Program-made: the position numbers and the translations under genes
Notes under the pieces: generated by a model
Seen by the model: the letters and a program-made list of their open reading frames with translations, nothing else
The model's database searches: none
Told to the model about the DNA's origin: nothing
In this document: positions 1-11,150 of the stretch, in pieces
Numbering within the stretch: the first letter of the stretch is position 1
Layout: each line of letters opens with the position of its first letter
NCBI GenBank assembly: GCA_035610365.1
Contig: CM069432.1
Span: forward strand, 108,953,529 to 109,017,528
DNA from: Aquatica leii
Lineage: Eukaryota > Arthropoda > Insecta > Coleoptera > Lampyridae
DNA length: 64,000 nt
Direction of reading: 5' to 3'

Positions 1-330
1 TTCTTAATTTTAATATTATGTATAGAAATGGCGCACTATAAATAACGTTAAATAACGTAACTGCTATTCCCTGAAAATAACGTCGTTGAAGTTTAGCCAT
101 CTTATTGGCTATATACAGTTTTTTTACACACTTGGAAAAACTATTCTGTTTTATCGTACTGTACTTTTTATCTTTTTATTGTGTTTAATTTGCATATAAA
201 CCTATACAACCAAAAAAGTGTGTAAACGTAAATCTATCAAGTTTTAACAAAGTACTAAAACAAATTAAAAACCTGCAAACAAAAATTATTTAATTGTCGA
301 CGTTGAGTTTGACCCAATGAGGTATAATAT
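1..330. other. AT-rich stretch, no gene seen
   Basis: No convincing ORF, RNA gene or repeat boundary was seen before the LTR that starts at 331. Confidence 0.5.
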
Positions 331-674
331 TGTTACGTTTTTATTATTAAAACTAATTTATTTAAACGACTAAAACTATGTTTTACTTATACTAGAAATA
401 TGTACACTTCTAAATTAACGGAACTAATTATATCTATTAATATTTAATAAAAACACTTGCACTATAATTTATATCACTTACAAGAAGATAAGATAAAGTC
501 CGCGGATAGCTTCACACAATTGTTTACACTAAAATCACGTACGAGATTATTCACTGTAGGTTTATCTCACACGCGCTAACGACTTATTTATTTCAACTTG
601 AATAATCTTCTTAACACTGCTGTATTCGCATTACTGCAATAACTGACCTACGATTTGTTTCGTCGGTATATATC
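331..674 (-). mobile_element. Solo LTR of a gypsy family (same family as 23909-24244)
   Basis: This block begins TGTTACG, ends TATATCA, and matches the LTR at 23909-24244 along its whole length with scattered substitutions. Shared blocks include the segment around the motif AAGTCCGCGGATAGCTTCAC. No gag or pol lies beside it, so it looks like a solo LTR left by LTR-LTR recombination. The 5-bp flanks (aatat and atttt) do not match exactly, so a target duplication is not proven. Strand is given as minus because the related full element is transcribed on the minus strand. Confidence 0.75.
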
Positions 675-1686
675 AATTTTAGTTGCTTAAAGTGCATTTA
701 ACGATAAATTTAATAATCTTAACTAATCTATAATAAAAAGGTTTATTTTATAAACAAAAAGAGGTAAAAAATAATCTTGCGGTCCCCGTAAAAAAAGTAA
801 TAATAAGTAGAATGCCATTTATAAATCATATATTTACCCAATTGTAAAGACGTTTGGAAGCGTGTCACATGTGTGGAAAATTAGTTGTTTAAATAATTAC
901 TATACATAGTTTGAATTTCGATTGAAAACTTGCTGCAAAACCATAAATGTTATTTTAAGGTAGTAAGTACATTTAAGAAGTTGATTTGAGTTAACTAAAT
1001 TTATTTTGTTTAAAAATATATAATTTTGTATTTTATTTTTAATTATATGTATTTTTAGTTTAAGAAATATGCCAATTGTTTTTATACAAGGTTTAATTTA
1101 CTTCTACTTTATTGTAGACAACCAATAGAAGTTCTTATTTTTTGAAGGGGATTTAAAAGTTATCAGTTTCGCCAACCCAAAAATGTTAAATATGAAGTCC
1201 AAAATACCCCTGAATATGGTCAATTCATAGCATGATTATGTCTGAGGTACTGTAAGAAAACAAAAACTGTATAATAAATACGTGATCTAGTTGCTAGATC
1301 ACAAAAAAGTCGATGTTGTATAACGTTATTGAGATAACACTTATTCCATTGTACAAAGAATAATTAACTTTTTTCTTCTCGTTATAACACTTTTATAATC
1401 CTTATAAGACGTTCATAAGTCAAACATTTTTTCTTTATTCTAAACATGACTGTAATTAACAAAATATTTAATAAATTTAAAAGATTTAGTTGCGTGATAC
1501 CTACATATTTTAGATTGTTAGAAAATCATCAGCGGCGCTTGGTGGTTTTAATAGGTAGTATTGTAGTATATTTATATTCAGGGGATATAGCATTCCAACG
1601 CGGAAGATTGCGATTATGATATACTTTTTTTATGGTGAAAGTCAATGTAATATGCATTTTGCAGTCTAACATACTATATTCATACC
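675..1686. other. Intergenic, no gene; contains a fragment of the 9.7-kb fold-back family
   Basis: No ORF with family features. About 1115-1240 resembles one arm of the fold-back repeat at 9677-10072: the phrases 'caacccaaaaatgttaaa' and 'gaatatggtcaatt' recur in both. Confidence 0.5.
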
Positions 1687-2340
1687 ATGTACAAAGGGCG
1701 CAGCAGTTGTATCATAATGATTTTAATGCTCGTCTACAGTTTTCTCAGTGATTCCGGGTACAGAAAGCAAGAGACCTTACATTCAGTGAAAACAATCATG
1801 TTTATCGATGAGTGTTGCTTCACAAAATATGGTATTTTAAATTGCCACAACACTCATCATTGGGACGTGGAAAACCCTGGTATTATACAACAATAAAATG
1901 TGATTTCAACTCCGATTTTTAGTTAAAATGTGAACAGGAATCATTGGGAATACATTAATTAGTCCGTTGGCGATTCCTCGTTTAAATGGAAATCTTTACT
2001 GGAAGTTTCTTGAAGACACAATTCCGGATGTATGAAAAAACATGGATTTGGCTATTCGATGCATAATGTGGTTTATGCATTACGGAGAATCACCTCATGT
2101 TACCGTTAATGTTCGCAGTCCATACGTAAACTCGTTAGACTTTTTCTATAGGGATTTATGAAAAAAATTGCCTATATGTATATGTAACTGCACTCTGGAA
2201 ACGAAGAATTATCAACGCAGTCAATGAAATTTGCAATGGAAATTACATGAGATGAAAATAGTTTAACGAGGACACGTGCTTGTATGCACGTGAATGGTGG
2301 TAAGATGTATTGTAAATTTATTAATGAACAAGCATTATGC
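1687..2340 (+). pseudogene. Decayed mariner/Tc-like (IS630 superfamily) transposase
   Basis: The first open piece (1687-1893) contains FIDECCFTKYG followed by NCHNTHHWDVENP. This is the 'xxDExxF..NxHNxHYWxxENP' block I recall from a large insect mariner-related transposase family. Downstream, in other frames, come a segment resembling the GNLYxxFLED block near 1990-2030, a WFMHxGxxPHVTVNVRSP-like block near 2070-2130 (the second catalytic aspartate position reads Y), and a C-terminal end resembling LTRTRACMHVNGG near 2260-2300. Several stops and frame changes separate the parts, so it cannot be functional. No terminal repeats were identified. The family call rests on motif order; subfamily is uncertain. 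Confidence 0.65.
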
Positions 2341-2918
2341 ACATCCGCGTAACTGCAGGAGGGCTTGGATGGGCCGGGCACCTCTCAGATCTCTCCAAGC
2401 CCCCCTAAAAAATGTAACCGACATAATTAAAAAAAATGTTTTAACATGAACTAGGCTCTAGGCCCTTCTAGCAAGGATGTCTAGTTACGCGCATGATTAC
2501 GTATGATTGAATTCCTAATTTATGTACATAGTTAAAATGTGTAACATTAATTTTGCTCTTTGGTAAATATTGTTGAAATACGCCTCTGTCGTAAATCATT
2601 GACTTTCACGTTTAATAGCGGGTGGGTTCCAAAACACATTTGCATTTTTGGGAGATACTTGTTGAATACCTACTGGCATTTTATTTATAGGGGAGAGTGG
2701 GGGAGTACAGACCGCTTAAGAAATATAGACTGTAAGTTTTTTAAATGATTCTTTTTTTTTCAAAGATATTTTGTATACATACACAATAAATGATGTATTG
2801 AAATAAAATGCACAAAAATTTATTAATATAAAAACAGTAATTCTATTACAATCTTTTTGAAGAATGTGTAAGTGACCCATATTAAACGGTATTTATGAGA
2901 TTATACAGGCCCAGTGGC
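2341..2918. other. No gene; short GC-rich patch and AT-rich remainder
   Basis: A GC-rich patch at about 2350-2405 stands out from the AT-rich surroundings and may be transposon end sequence. Nothing else is recognised. Confidence 0.4.
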
Positions 2919-3375
2919 CGCTATTACCTCAGCAAACAAGAACTTAATTTTTTACAAGCAAAAGTGGCATAAAAAGGTATTTTTAACTTTACCGCTGCAC
3001 ATTTTGTGCGCCCACCTACCACAAATAACACATCTTAGGCACACCTCTCAGTTTCTTCCAAATTCTCCACATATTACACAAATATCTGCTGAAAATGTTT
3101 GATCCCTAACTTCATCCTCCGTATCTTCTTCATGGCTTCCTTTGTTCTTGTGTTTCTTGTCCGCTTAACAATAAATTTTTGCAAATCGTTTTTCTTTGGT
3201 TTTTTCTTTTTCCTCGACAAAAAGACGTCTTTTTTTCGATTTTTTTAACTTCTTGTCTTCTTTTCTTTATTTCGTTTTTCTCTAGAACTAACTTATTGGG
3301 AGTCGACGTTACTATAATTTGAATGTTGTTTGTTGGTTTTGATATGCTTTGAAGATTCCGGTACCCAATCAGCAA
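2919..3375 (-). pseudogene. C-terminal fragment of a pogo/Tigger-type (DDE_1) transposase with zinc finger
   Basis: On the minus strand a lysine-rich linker (3375-3130; contains TSTPNKLVLEKNE) is followed, after a frame change near 3130, by an acidic stretch and a cysteine/histidine array. The array reads CVICGEFG, then CLRCVICGRWAHKMC, then FLCHFC, and ends at a stop near 2919. A lysine-rich linker plus a C-terminal C-x2-C...W-x-H-x2-C...C-x2-C finger is the usual end of insect DDE_1 transposases and related domesticated proteins. A stop falls inside the finger (after GEFGRN). The catalytic domain is not seen upstream, so the copy is truncated. Confidence 0.5.
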
Positions 3376-3480
3376 AGAAACGTTTTTTCATGTTTTAAAA
3401 ACATTACGTTTTAAAATAGTTGAAATAAAAACTGTTTTTCAAAAAAATGTTTTTGATGCATTTCAAAAATATTTTAGATA
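3364..3480 (+). repeat. Transposon end, inverted copy of 63785-63903
   Basis: Starts CCCAATCAGCAAAGAAACG and continues into AT-rich runs of 'gttttaaaa'. The reverse complement of 63785-63903 starts CCCAATCAGCAAGGAAACG and matches for over 100 bp. The two copies are 60 kb apart and in opposite orientation, so they are probably ends of two insertions of one family. Confidence 0.6.
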
Positions 3481-4836
3481 TTTAAACATTGATATCGAAA
3501 TATTTTAAAAATGTTTTCTAAAACATCCCACTAAGCAAACTAAGCTTGTATTTAACTCGCAAAAACTAAATAAAAGCATAATTACTGCAAATACTTGTAA
3601 ATTACAATGCTTAATAGTATGAGAGCCACCTAATAGCTCTCCTCTGGATAATTTTATAATAAAAAGAACTTTTAAGTGTTTCTTTGGAGATGAGCTAATT
3701 TATAACAGATGCTAACAACCAAATTACAAGTAACAAAACATTTCAAAGATTTTTTATGTAAATTTACCGCGGTTTTTGCACCTATTTAGCAACTGCTTTT
3801 CGTAACCGTAAGTTATTTGTTTAAATATGAACAGAACATGGCTCTCAACGGTAAAAAACAGTTTTAGAATATTTAACAAAGGCGTGCAAGCTTGTCAAAG
3901 CTATAAAACCTTATTTTTATGATTACTATGTCAAAATATTGGAGAATTGTTATTTAATCTTTTTATACTCGTAACAAAGTTTATTAATATGTAGTATTTC
4001 AATCAATAGATCTTTTAATATACCCAATGTTTTTATGTTTTTCTGTTAAAATCTCAGTGTGATGTTAACTTGTATAATAAATGAAATTTCCAGAACAGTG
4101 CGAGGAACAAACAAGTGTCGCAACTTGACATTCCCACATATGTATATCCCGTGTATATTTTGGGAACTCTTTGAGATTTTCATTAGTTCCTGTCTAGGAT
4201 TTTCCAAAGATGCCCCTGGAGTAATTCGTACTGTGTGGGATGTTCTCCATATGTTGAAATATATTTTTTGTATAACGTGTTGCTTGCAATTCGGATAGTG
4301 ATAGTAAAAAGTACAAGCAGTTTTTACATAAGATTATAAATACCTATGCTGTCAATCGAACGGTTGAATTGGAACGATGCTATTACGCACTACAATTTGC
4401 TTTATAAAACATCGAACATATTTTCAACCCGTTCAAAATTTCAAACAATTTGCTTGTTCTTGTTTGTTGTTGATTGATGATGCTCGATCCTGTTCGAGAG
4501 CGTTAATCTACAAGACATTTGAAATTTTGCTTGTTTGTGTTTTTTTGATTTGCTCGATTCTATCCGAGTTCCCCTTTATATGTTTTGCTTTTACCTACTC
4601 AACATTTCTAATTGTTTATAAATTATTAATTCATCGTGTCATTTGCTTTATTTAGATTTTGATGTATAGTAATATAAATTTAACGCTTTTCCGTTCAAAT
4701 TTAATTGAATTTGTATCCTGTGTTTAAGTTAACGTAAGACATATAATAATTATAATAGTTCTGTATTGTTTTGTAATATCTTGATTGTGATCTAGTAGTG
4801 CTAAAGTGATCTAATAACAACGTGATCAGGTTGCTT
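3481..4836. other. Intergenic, no gene recognised
   Basis: Short ORFs at 4059-4298 and 4377-4655 show no family features. At about 4430-4590 a diverged direct repeat of roughly 80-90 bp is present (shared elements 'ttgcttgtt' and 'gctcgat.ct.t.cgag'). Confidence 0.45.
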
Positions 4837-5096
4837 GGGTAACTAATCCAGAATACTGTCAAACTGCCCCAGTGATTTTATATTTTTTCTTCTTACATTA
4901 AATTTTAAGTAAGTTAATACCATCGACCTGGCAACATCGGAAAGCTACGCTTCCCTCTGGACGAGTAATCTGTATACTTTTGCAATGTGTTTGTTTGTCT
5001 CAAACATGTAGAAAAGGAAGTACATTTGTTTACTGTTATGGTACGCACTACTTGTCAATTTATGTTGACATACTTATAACCTCAAATTTTAGAATC
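4837..5096 (+). repeat. Left member of an inverted repeat pair with 10073-10330
   Basis: The block containing 'ccatcgacctggcaac' and 'ttccctctggacgagtaatc' recurs in reverse complement near 10150-10215. The more distal 'aactaatccagaat' recurs near 10300. The copies are clearly diverged. They flank the gypsy element at 5102-9553 and the fold-back at 9677-10072, so they may be the termini of an older DNA transposon into which these inserted. Confidence 0.6.
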
Positions 5097-5101
5097 GGTT
5101 C

Positions 5102-5227
5102 TGTAATAATAAATCTGCGTATTTTGATATATGCTTTATTATCTAGTCCGAGGCGTTACAGTACGCGGCTACTTCGAGACTGCCGCGTGCGTGTTACATA
5201 CACGTGTTTATAAGCACACATGTTACA
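5102..5227 (-). repeat. 3' LTR of gypsy element (126 bp)
   Basis: TG...CA bounded, identical to 9428-9553 except for two substitutions (g/t and a/t). Preceded by target duplication GGTTC. At 126 bp it is among the shorter gypsy LTRs. Confidence 0.93.
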
Positions 5228-5389
5228 TGTTCTTTCTAAAAATAATTTGAAAAGATTAAATTTGAAATACACTGAATAATTTGTGGCTTACTAGCTATTT
5301 TAACAATTCCTAAATTGATTAAAACATGACACCTAAAAGCTACTTAACAACAAAATTTAGTTTCTACATAATCTTTTAAGTACTTTGGT

Positions 5390-7285
5390 TTACAGTCTTT
5401 TTGGTCTTGAATTTTGACCATTACTAGTTTGGTTATCACTTGGGTTTTTATTTACATCACCGATATTCGTACACGGTTTGAATTGCTCACTCACTACCGC
5501 TTCACGCACACTTTGATTTAAATCATCGCTTTCTGAAACTTTAGACTCTGCTATTTCACTTTTTTTTTCACTAATTGCACTTGTTATCGGTGTGTCCTCT
5601 TTCACTTGCGTACTAAAAGGTCGTAAATGTATTCTGTTTCTACGTAATTCAGTTCCATCATCGGTTATTATTTCGTATGATTCGGGCTCATCACATTTAC
5701 GTATAACTTTTGCTGGTGTCCAATTCCTTTTACCCATTTGGACCAACACATGCTGGTTTAAATTGAGGTCATCTAATTCTTTTGAACTTCTGTCATAGTA
5801 TTTCTTTTGTTTTTCTTGTTCATTTTTTATAACTTTGTGATATTTATTGTAATCATATTTAGGTGTTAAAAGTGATTTGGTCATTAAGAGGTTAGATCGT
5901 AATTTTTGTCCCATTAACATTTCTGAAGGTGATGGTATGTTACTTTTTGGGGCGGTATTGTAGTTGAGAATAGCGTTCTCTATAGTAATGTTCTTAGATT
6001 CTATTGCCTTTGTAATTAAGCCCTTTACTGTTTGGACAGCTTGTTCTACTAACCCATTAGATTTTGCGTACGTTGGACTTGATGTCGTATGTTTAATATC
6101 ATAGGTTTTTGTAAATATCTTGAAAGTAAACGAATTGAAAGGTGGTCCGTTGTCACTTACAATTTCCATTGGAATTCCAAAGTATGAAAATGTTTCTTCT
6201 ATTGATTTGATGATTGGAGTTGCTGTTTTTAAGCCTACCTTCTTTACTACAATAAATTTTGATAAATAATCAATAATTATAAGGTAATCTGTGGCCATTA
6301 TATGTGCAAAATCTATACCAACTTTTTGCCATGGTAATTCCGGTATTTCGTGCGACTTTAAAGGTTGTTTTGTGTTTGATCTGAAATACTTCTGGCATGT
6401 ACTACATTTTAAAATTCTTTCTTCTATTTCACGTGACATTCCTGGCCAATACATTATTGTTTTTGCTTTGTTTTGACAAGCTGTGACACCTTGATGTGCG
6501 GCATGTATTTTATCGAGAACTTTGTGTACTTCTTCACGAGGAATTACAACTTTATTACCTTTGAATAGAACACCTTCCGCATAATGCAATTCATCCTTAA
6601 TGTCCCAAAACAATTTCGCGTTTGTTTTTATTGAGTTTTTATGTGCTGGCCATCCATTGTTTATATAAGAAATTACTTCTTGTAAAACATTGTCTTTGTT
6701 TGTAGAAACTCGAAGTTCTTCAATTCTTTCTTCCGAAGCGCATATAATTTCACTTACTGGTACTGTTTTCCCTTCTAGATAGTCTGTATTTATGGTCATA
6801 TTTTTATTAGGGTCTCTCGAAAAAGTGTCAGCAATGCATAAATTTTTTCCTGGCACATACTCTAATTTATAATCGTATCTCATAAGTTTTAAAATCATTC
6901 TTTGTATACGCGGCGATAGAAATTCCATTCTCTTATTTATAATACTTAACAAAGGTTCGTGATCGGTTTGAACCAATACTTCTCTACCGTAAGTGTAAAG
7001 ATGAAATCTTGTCAACCCATTTAAAATCGCTAAAAGTTCCTTCTCTATTTGCGCATACCTTTGCTGAGTCGGATTCAATGCTATTGAGCAATAACCAACT
7101 GGTTGGTTTTCTTGAAGTGCTACGGCTCCTAGCCCATAACTGCTAGCATCAACAGAGATACATAATGGTTTATTATGATCGTAAAATCTTAAAACTGGCG
7201 CATTGCTTATTAACTTTTTAAGATTTTGAAAGCATCTTTCTTGATTTTCCGTCCAGACAAATTCGTTTTTATTACTTAGTAAATC
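5390..7285 (-). pseudogene. Gypsy pol, RNase H and integrase part
   Basis: Reading from 7285, the frame is open through the RNase H region (VDASSYGLGAV with catalytic D, then EKELLAIL and TDHEPL) and into the integrase. The H2C2 zinc module reads HAAHQGVTACQNKAKTIMYW...CSTCQKY. The DDE core has D in VGIDFAH, D in IVSDNGPPF and E in NGLVEQAVQT. It is followed by a GPY-like C-terminal module (KRNWTPAKVIRK) and a hydrophilic tail ending at 5390. It would continue the upstream gag-pol frame but is separated from it by one frameshift near 7285. All visible catalytic residues are kept. Confidence 0.88.
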
Positions 7286-9308
7286 TCATATTTGGTATAA
7301 ATTTACTCAAATAATTCATCATTCCTAAGATTCTTTGAAGGTCCTTTTTACATTTAGAGCTCGTTAAAGAGTTTTCTATTGCAATTCCGTTCTCTGAGAT
7401 TTCATGTCCTAAGAATTTTATTTTAGTCTTAGCTAATTGAATTTTATTTTTACTAAATCTTACTCTAAATTTCTTTGCCCTTTCGAGAGCTAATTTTAAA
7501 CGTGCGTTGTGTTCTTTTAGCGATTTGCCATAAATCAACACATCGTCAATGTAAGGTATGACACCTTCTAATCCATCAAATACGTGGTTTATTATTTTTT
7601 GATAAACCTCTGCTGCACTATTTATTCCGTATGGCATTGTTTTATATCTAAACCTACCGAATGGAGTAGCAATCGTACATAAATTAGAACTCTGTTCGTC
7701 TATTGGCACTTGCGAAAACGCCGTTGTTGCATCTAATACAGTAAAGTATTTTGCACCATTTACTTCCGACAAAACGCTTTCTACCGTGGGAAGTGCATAA
7801 TGTTCTCTTTTAATATATTTATTTAATGGTCTCGGATCCATACAAACCCTTATTGAACCGTTTGGTTTAGAAACTATGACAATTGGGTGAACCCAATCAC
7901 TTGGTTCGTTGACCTCTTCTAAAATACCGTTTTTAATCATCTTTCGTAATTCTAACTTTAATTTTGTTTTTAAAGCAATCGGTACCCTACGCGCTGGTGA
8001 AATCGACGTTTCAACATTTCCTTTCAATGTAATATGATACGGTTTACATTTAATACGTGACGATTTATTCTGAAACAACTCTATATAATCGTTAATTATT
8101 TCCGTCGCCGAATCTGTTTCTACCGAATTAATACTTTTATGTGGTACTAACCCAAACATAGTTACGTCATGCAAACCTAAAATCGCTTCCGCGTGTTTTG
8201 TTGCTACAAAGAAATTTAATACTTTGTTATTTCCATTGAAGTTGCACGATAAAGCGCACTTTCCTAAAGTTTTGATTATATGCCCCGAATATGAAGTAAG
8301 CTTTGTTAATGTTGGCATTAGCTTTTGTTTATGCGGTAATTTATCATAAACGTTTTTTGGAAGTATGTTCACCTCTGACCCCGTGTCAATTTTGAACAAA
8401 ACATATTTTCCACTTACTTGTACATTTTCTCTCCATGCCACTGCATTTACCTTTCGGGATGATTGTTCACTTATAGACAATAACGTTAATTCTTCCGAAT
8501 CTTCCTCAGTTTCTTCAGACGATTTTTCTTCGAGAACTTCCTGTACATTTTTATTCCTGCACATCTTCGCAAAGTGATTTCTTTTCTTGCATCTTAAACA
8601 AAATTTACCTTGCGCTGGACACTTAACTTCATTTATGTGATTGAGTCCGCAATTTTTACACTTCTTTGATTTATCACTAGATTGATATTTCTTTTTATCA
8701 CCGTTGTTACCCGCAGTTTTAGTTTTTTGTCTTCTCACTTCACATATTTCGGTTGAATTTGAGCCCTGTATTTGTTCTGCTTGTCGCCTGCTTTCCTCGC
8801 TTGCTCTACAATAATCTAAAGCCTTTTTTAATTGTAAATTAAGTTCCCTCAATAAACGTTCTTGAACCCTCTTATCTACACAACCCAAAACTAATCTATC
8901 TCGAATCAACATCTCTTGCTGCTCTCCAAATTCACAAGGGCCTGCTAATTTTTTCAAATCAGTAACATATTTATCTACTGGTTCACCTAGTTCTTGCGAT
9001 CTTGAAAAAAATTTAAACCTTTTGAACACTACATTTTTACGCGGTTTACAGTACCCGTCAAACTTTTTGAGCACTACTTCGAAATTGTCTTTAGTTTCGT
9101 TCTCCGCATATTGAAATGTATTAAAGATATCTATTGATTCATCTCCTATTAAATTTAAGAGTAAAGCTACCTTCAATTTGTCCGGTTTTGCATTTTTTTA
9201 ACTTGCCTCCAGGTACAATAGAAACTTTTGTTTATACTTTTCCCAGTTATTGGAAATGTTTCCCTCGAAGCTCATGCTTGCTGGTGCACTTATTACATTT
9301 GCTTCCAT
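7272..9308 (-). pseudogene. Gypsy gag-protease-RT open frame with one internal stop
   Basis: The natural start appears to be the ATG at 9308-9306, giving MEANVISAPASMSFEG. An in-frame TAA at 9200-9198 interrupts it after 36 codons, then the frame is open to 7272. Domains in order: Gag (about 9180-8790); two zinc knuckles (about 8660-8555, CKNCGLNH and CLRCKKRNHFAKMC); aspartic protease (FKIDTGSEVNILP, about 8390); RT (MDPRPLNKYI, then TMPYGINSA, then the catalytic YIDDV near 7550, then FLGHEIS). The frame ends in a stop caused by the frameshift near 7285, at the RT/RNase H junction. Gag and pol are in one frame with no programmed frameshift visible. Confidence 0.9.
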
Positions 9309-9409
9309 GCTCAGTTATAAATTTGAAAACCGTTGCACTTGTAAATTTTATAATTTTACTGCACTTGTAAATTTCTCATTTACCGCTGCACTTAAAATTT
9401 TTTTTTATA

Positions 9410-9427
9410 ATCCCACCGCTGCCACCA
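9410..9427 (-). other. tRNA primer-binding site of the gypsy element
   Basis: On the minus strand, immediately inside the 5' LTR, is TGGTGGCAGCGGTGGGAT. It begins TGG, as expected for annealing to a tRNA 3' CCA end. The tRNA species is not determined. Confidence 0.75.
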
Positions 9428-9553
9428 TGTAATAATAAATCTGCGTATTTTGATATATGCTTTATTATCTAGTCCGAGGCGTTACATTACGCGGCTACTT
9501 CGTGACTGCCGCGTGCGTGTTACATACACGTGTTTATAAGCACACATGTTACA
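9428..9553 (-). repeat. 5' LTR of gypsy element (126 bp)
   Basis: Partner of 5102-5227, followed by target duplication GGTTC at 9554-9558. Confidence 0.93.
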
Positions 9554-9676
9554 GGTTCTAGCAGCATTATTTGAAGTACGTAGATAGTGAAATGAATTGA
9601 ATCAAACTTTAAACATGAAATATAAATACAATGTATATTTAGCTTGAAGTAGGAATATGTAAAAGTAAACAAATAC

Positions 9677-10072
9677 AATTGACCATATACAGGCGTTTTT
9701 TTGGACTTCAGGTTTAACATTTTTGGGTTGGTAAAACTGATGAATTTTAAATCGCCCTCAAAAAATAAAAACTTTTATTGGTTGTCAACAACGACCTCTC
9801 TGATTGATGGGTCATAATGAATTCCAGTGATTTATCAAATCGGGTTGGTAGCAACAATAACCTCATGATAACAACCAAATCTTTTTGTCCATATTTGCTA
9901 TCAACCCGATTTGACAAACCACTGGAATTCATTATGACCCATCAATCAGAGAGGTCGTTGTTGACAACCAATAAAAGTTTTTATTTTTTGAGGGCGATTT
10001 AAAATTCATCAGTTTTACCAACCCAAAAATGTTAAACCTGAAGTCCAAAAAAACGCCTGAATATGGTCAATT
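9677..10072. repeat. 396-bp fold-back (palindromic) element
   Basis: The left arm (9677-about 9851) and right arm (about 9898-10072) are nearly perfect reverse complements, separated by about 46 bp. Termini are AATTGACCATAT and ATATGGTCAATT. The two overlapping opposite ORFs here encode almost the same peptide only because of the palindrome and are not genes. A fragment of the same family lies near 1115-1240. It resembles a fold-back MITE. Confidence 0.88.
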
Positions 10073-10330
10073 CTCGTTTGACAAGTAGTGCGTACCGTTT
10101 GTTGACAAATACTATTTCTATCTCTTACAATGTTGTGTACACTTTGCAGCCTGCGATTACTCGTCCAGAGGGAAGCATAGCTTTCCGTTGTTGCCAGGTC
10201 GATGGTTAATACCATGAACTGTCAATTTTTTTAAAAACTTTTGACATCAAACTGTAACAATGTAAATAACGTGAAACTTGTGAGGCAAATTGAGGGCATT
10301 CTGGATTAGTTAATTGTCGTCATTATAACA
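10073..10330 (-). repeat. Right member of the inverted repeat pair with 4837-5096
   Basis: Contains the reverse complement of the blocks named at 4837-5096, including 'gccaggtcgatggttaatacc' split by substitutions. It directly adjoins the fold-back element. Confidence 0.6.
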
Positions 10331-11150
10331 CTTGTTTTATACTAGACTATTTAGTGAGTAGTGTAGTATATTGATACTATGCCTATATACGTATGTGTAA
10401 AGCAATTCAAATATTATATTTATAGATTTATAGCACATAGTTTACGACTTTAAATAACATATCCAAACTTGAAGAGAACAAAAATTAAACAAATAATAAA
10501 TTAAAAAAAGTCTTATTGAAAAATACAAATCCTGCTTGTGGTATCAAATAAACATTTTTTGCCAACAGATGTCATACATTTTCAATTTGCTACTACAGTG
10601 CCGTGCGATGTCGAACGAGTATTTTTAAAAATACAAAAACATTTTTGCCAACAATATAATCAAGATTGAATAAATAATAAAACTTATAAAATACTTTTAG
10701 TGTTTTTTGTGCATATTTCAAGTATTTTTAGAGCCGAACCTAGTCATTACATTGACTTTTTAAAACAAAAACTTTTAAAAAATAAATATTCGTTCACTGG
10801 CAAAAATCAACATTTATAAAATAATTATAAACTTTAGACCATTCTCTATCGACGCCACTGGTTATTGCCCTACAGCAAAGTCTGTAGATAGGTACACATT
10901 TATACTTTTGTATAGATATATGGTATAAATACCATAATATAACAAAGAACTATGAAGTATAAATATTTATTATTGCTATTAAGTATTAATTCCAATTAGT
11001 TTCCTGAAACTACACAAGTCAATAACTGTTTGTTGAACTTTGGAATTAGTATCAACTGTAAACTCAGTCTGCCAACAACATTGTATACTAGTATATACAG
11101 CCAATTTGTCTTTCGTTTTATTTTGTCGATTAGTTAGTGTTTTTGTTGAC
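10331..11150. other. Region upstream of the thiolase gene; no gene
   Basis: AT-rich sequence with no ORF or repeat boundary. It should contain the thiolase promoter. The transcription start cannot be fixed by eye; TATA-like strings are too common here to be informative. Confidence 0.45.

Larger units (their letters stand above)
5102..9553 (-). mobile_element. Full-length gypsy retrotransposon with 126-bp LTRs
   Basis: Direct repeats at 5102-5227 and 9428-9553 start TGTAATAATAAATC and end ACATGTTACA, and differ at 2 of 126 positions. Exact 5-bp target duplications GGTTC lie at 5097-5101 and 9554-9558. A primer-binding site abuts the 5' LTR at 9410-9427. Coding order on the minus strand is Gag, CCHC knuckles, protease, RT, RNase H, integrase, the Ty3/gypsy order. 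Only two disabling changes are seen: a TAA inside gag at 9198-9200 and one frameshift near 7285. The element is therefore young but probably dead. Confidence 0.93.

Noticed and set aside
4377-4655. 92-codon ORF as a membrane protein
   Set aside because: Hydrophobic only because of T-rich sequence, lies over a diverged direct repeat, no homology recognised.
9747-10002. Two opposite ORFs encoding nearly the same peptide
   Set aside because: Produced by the fold-back palindrome.
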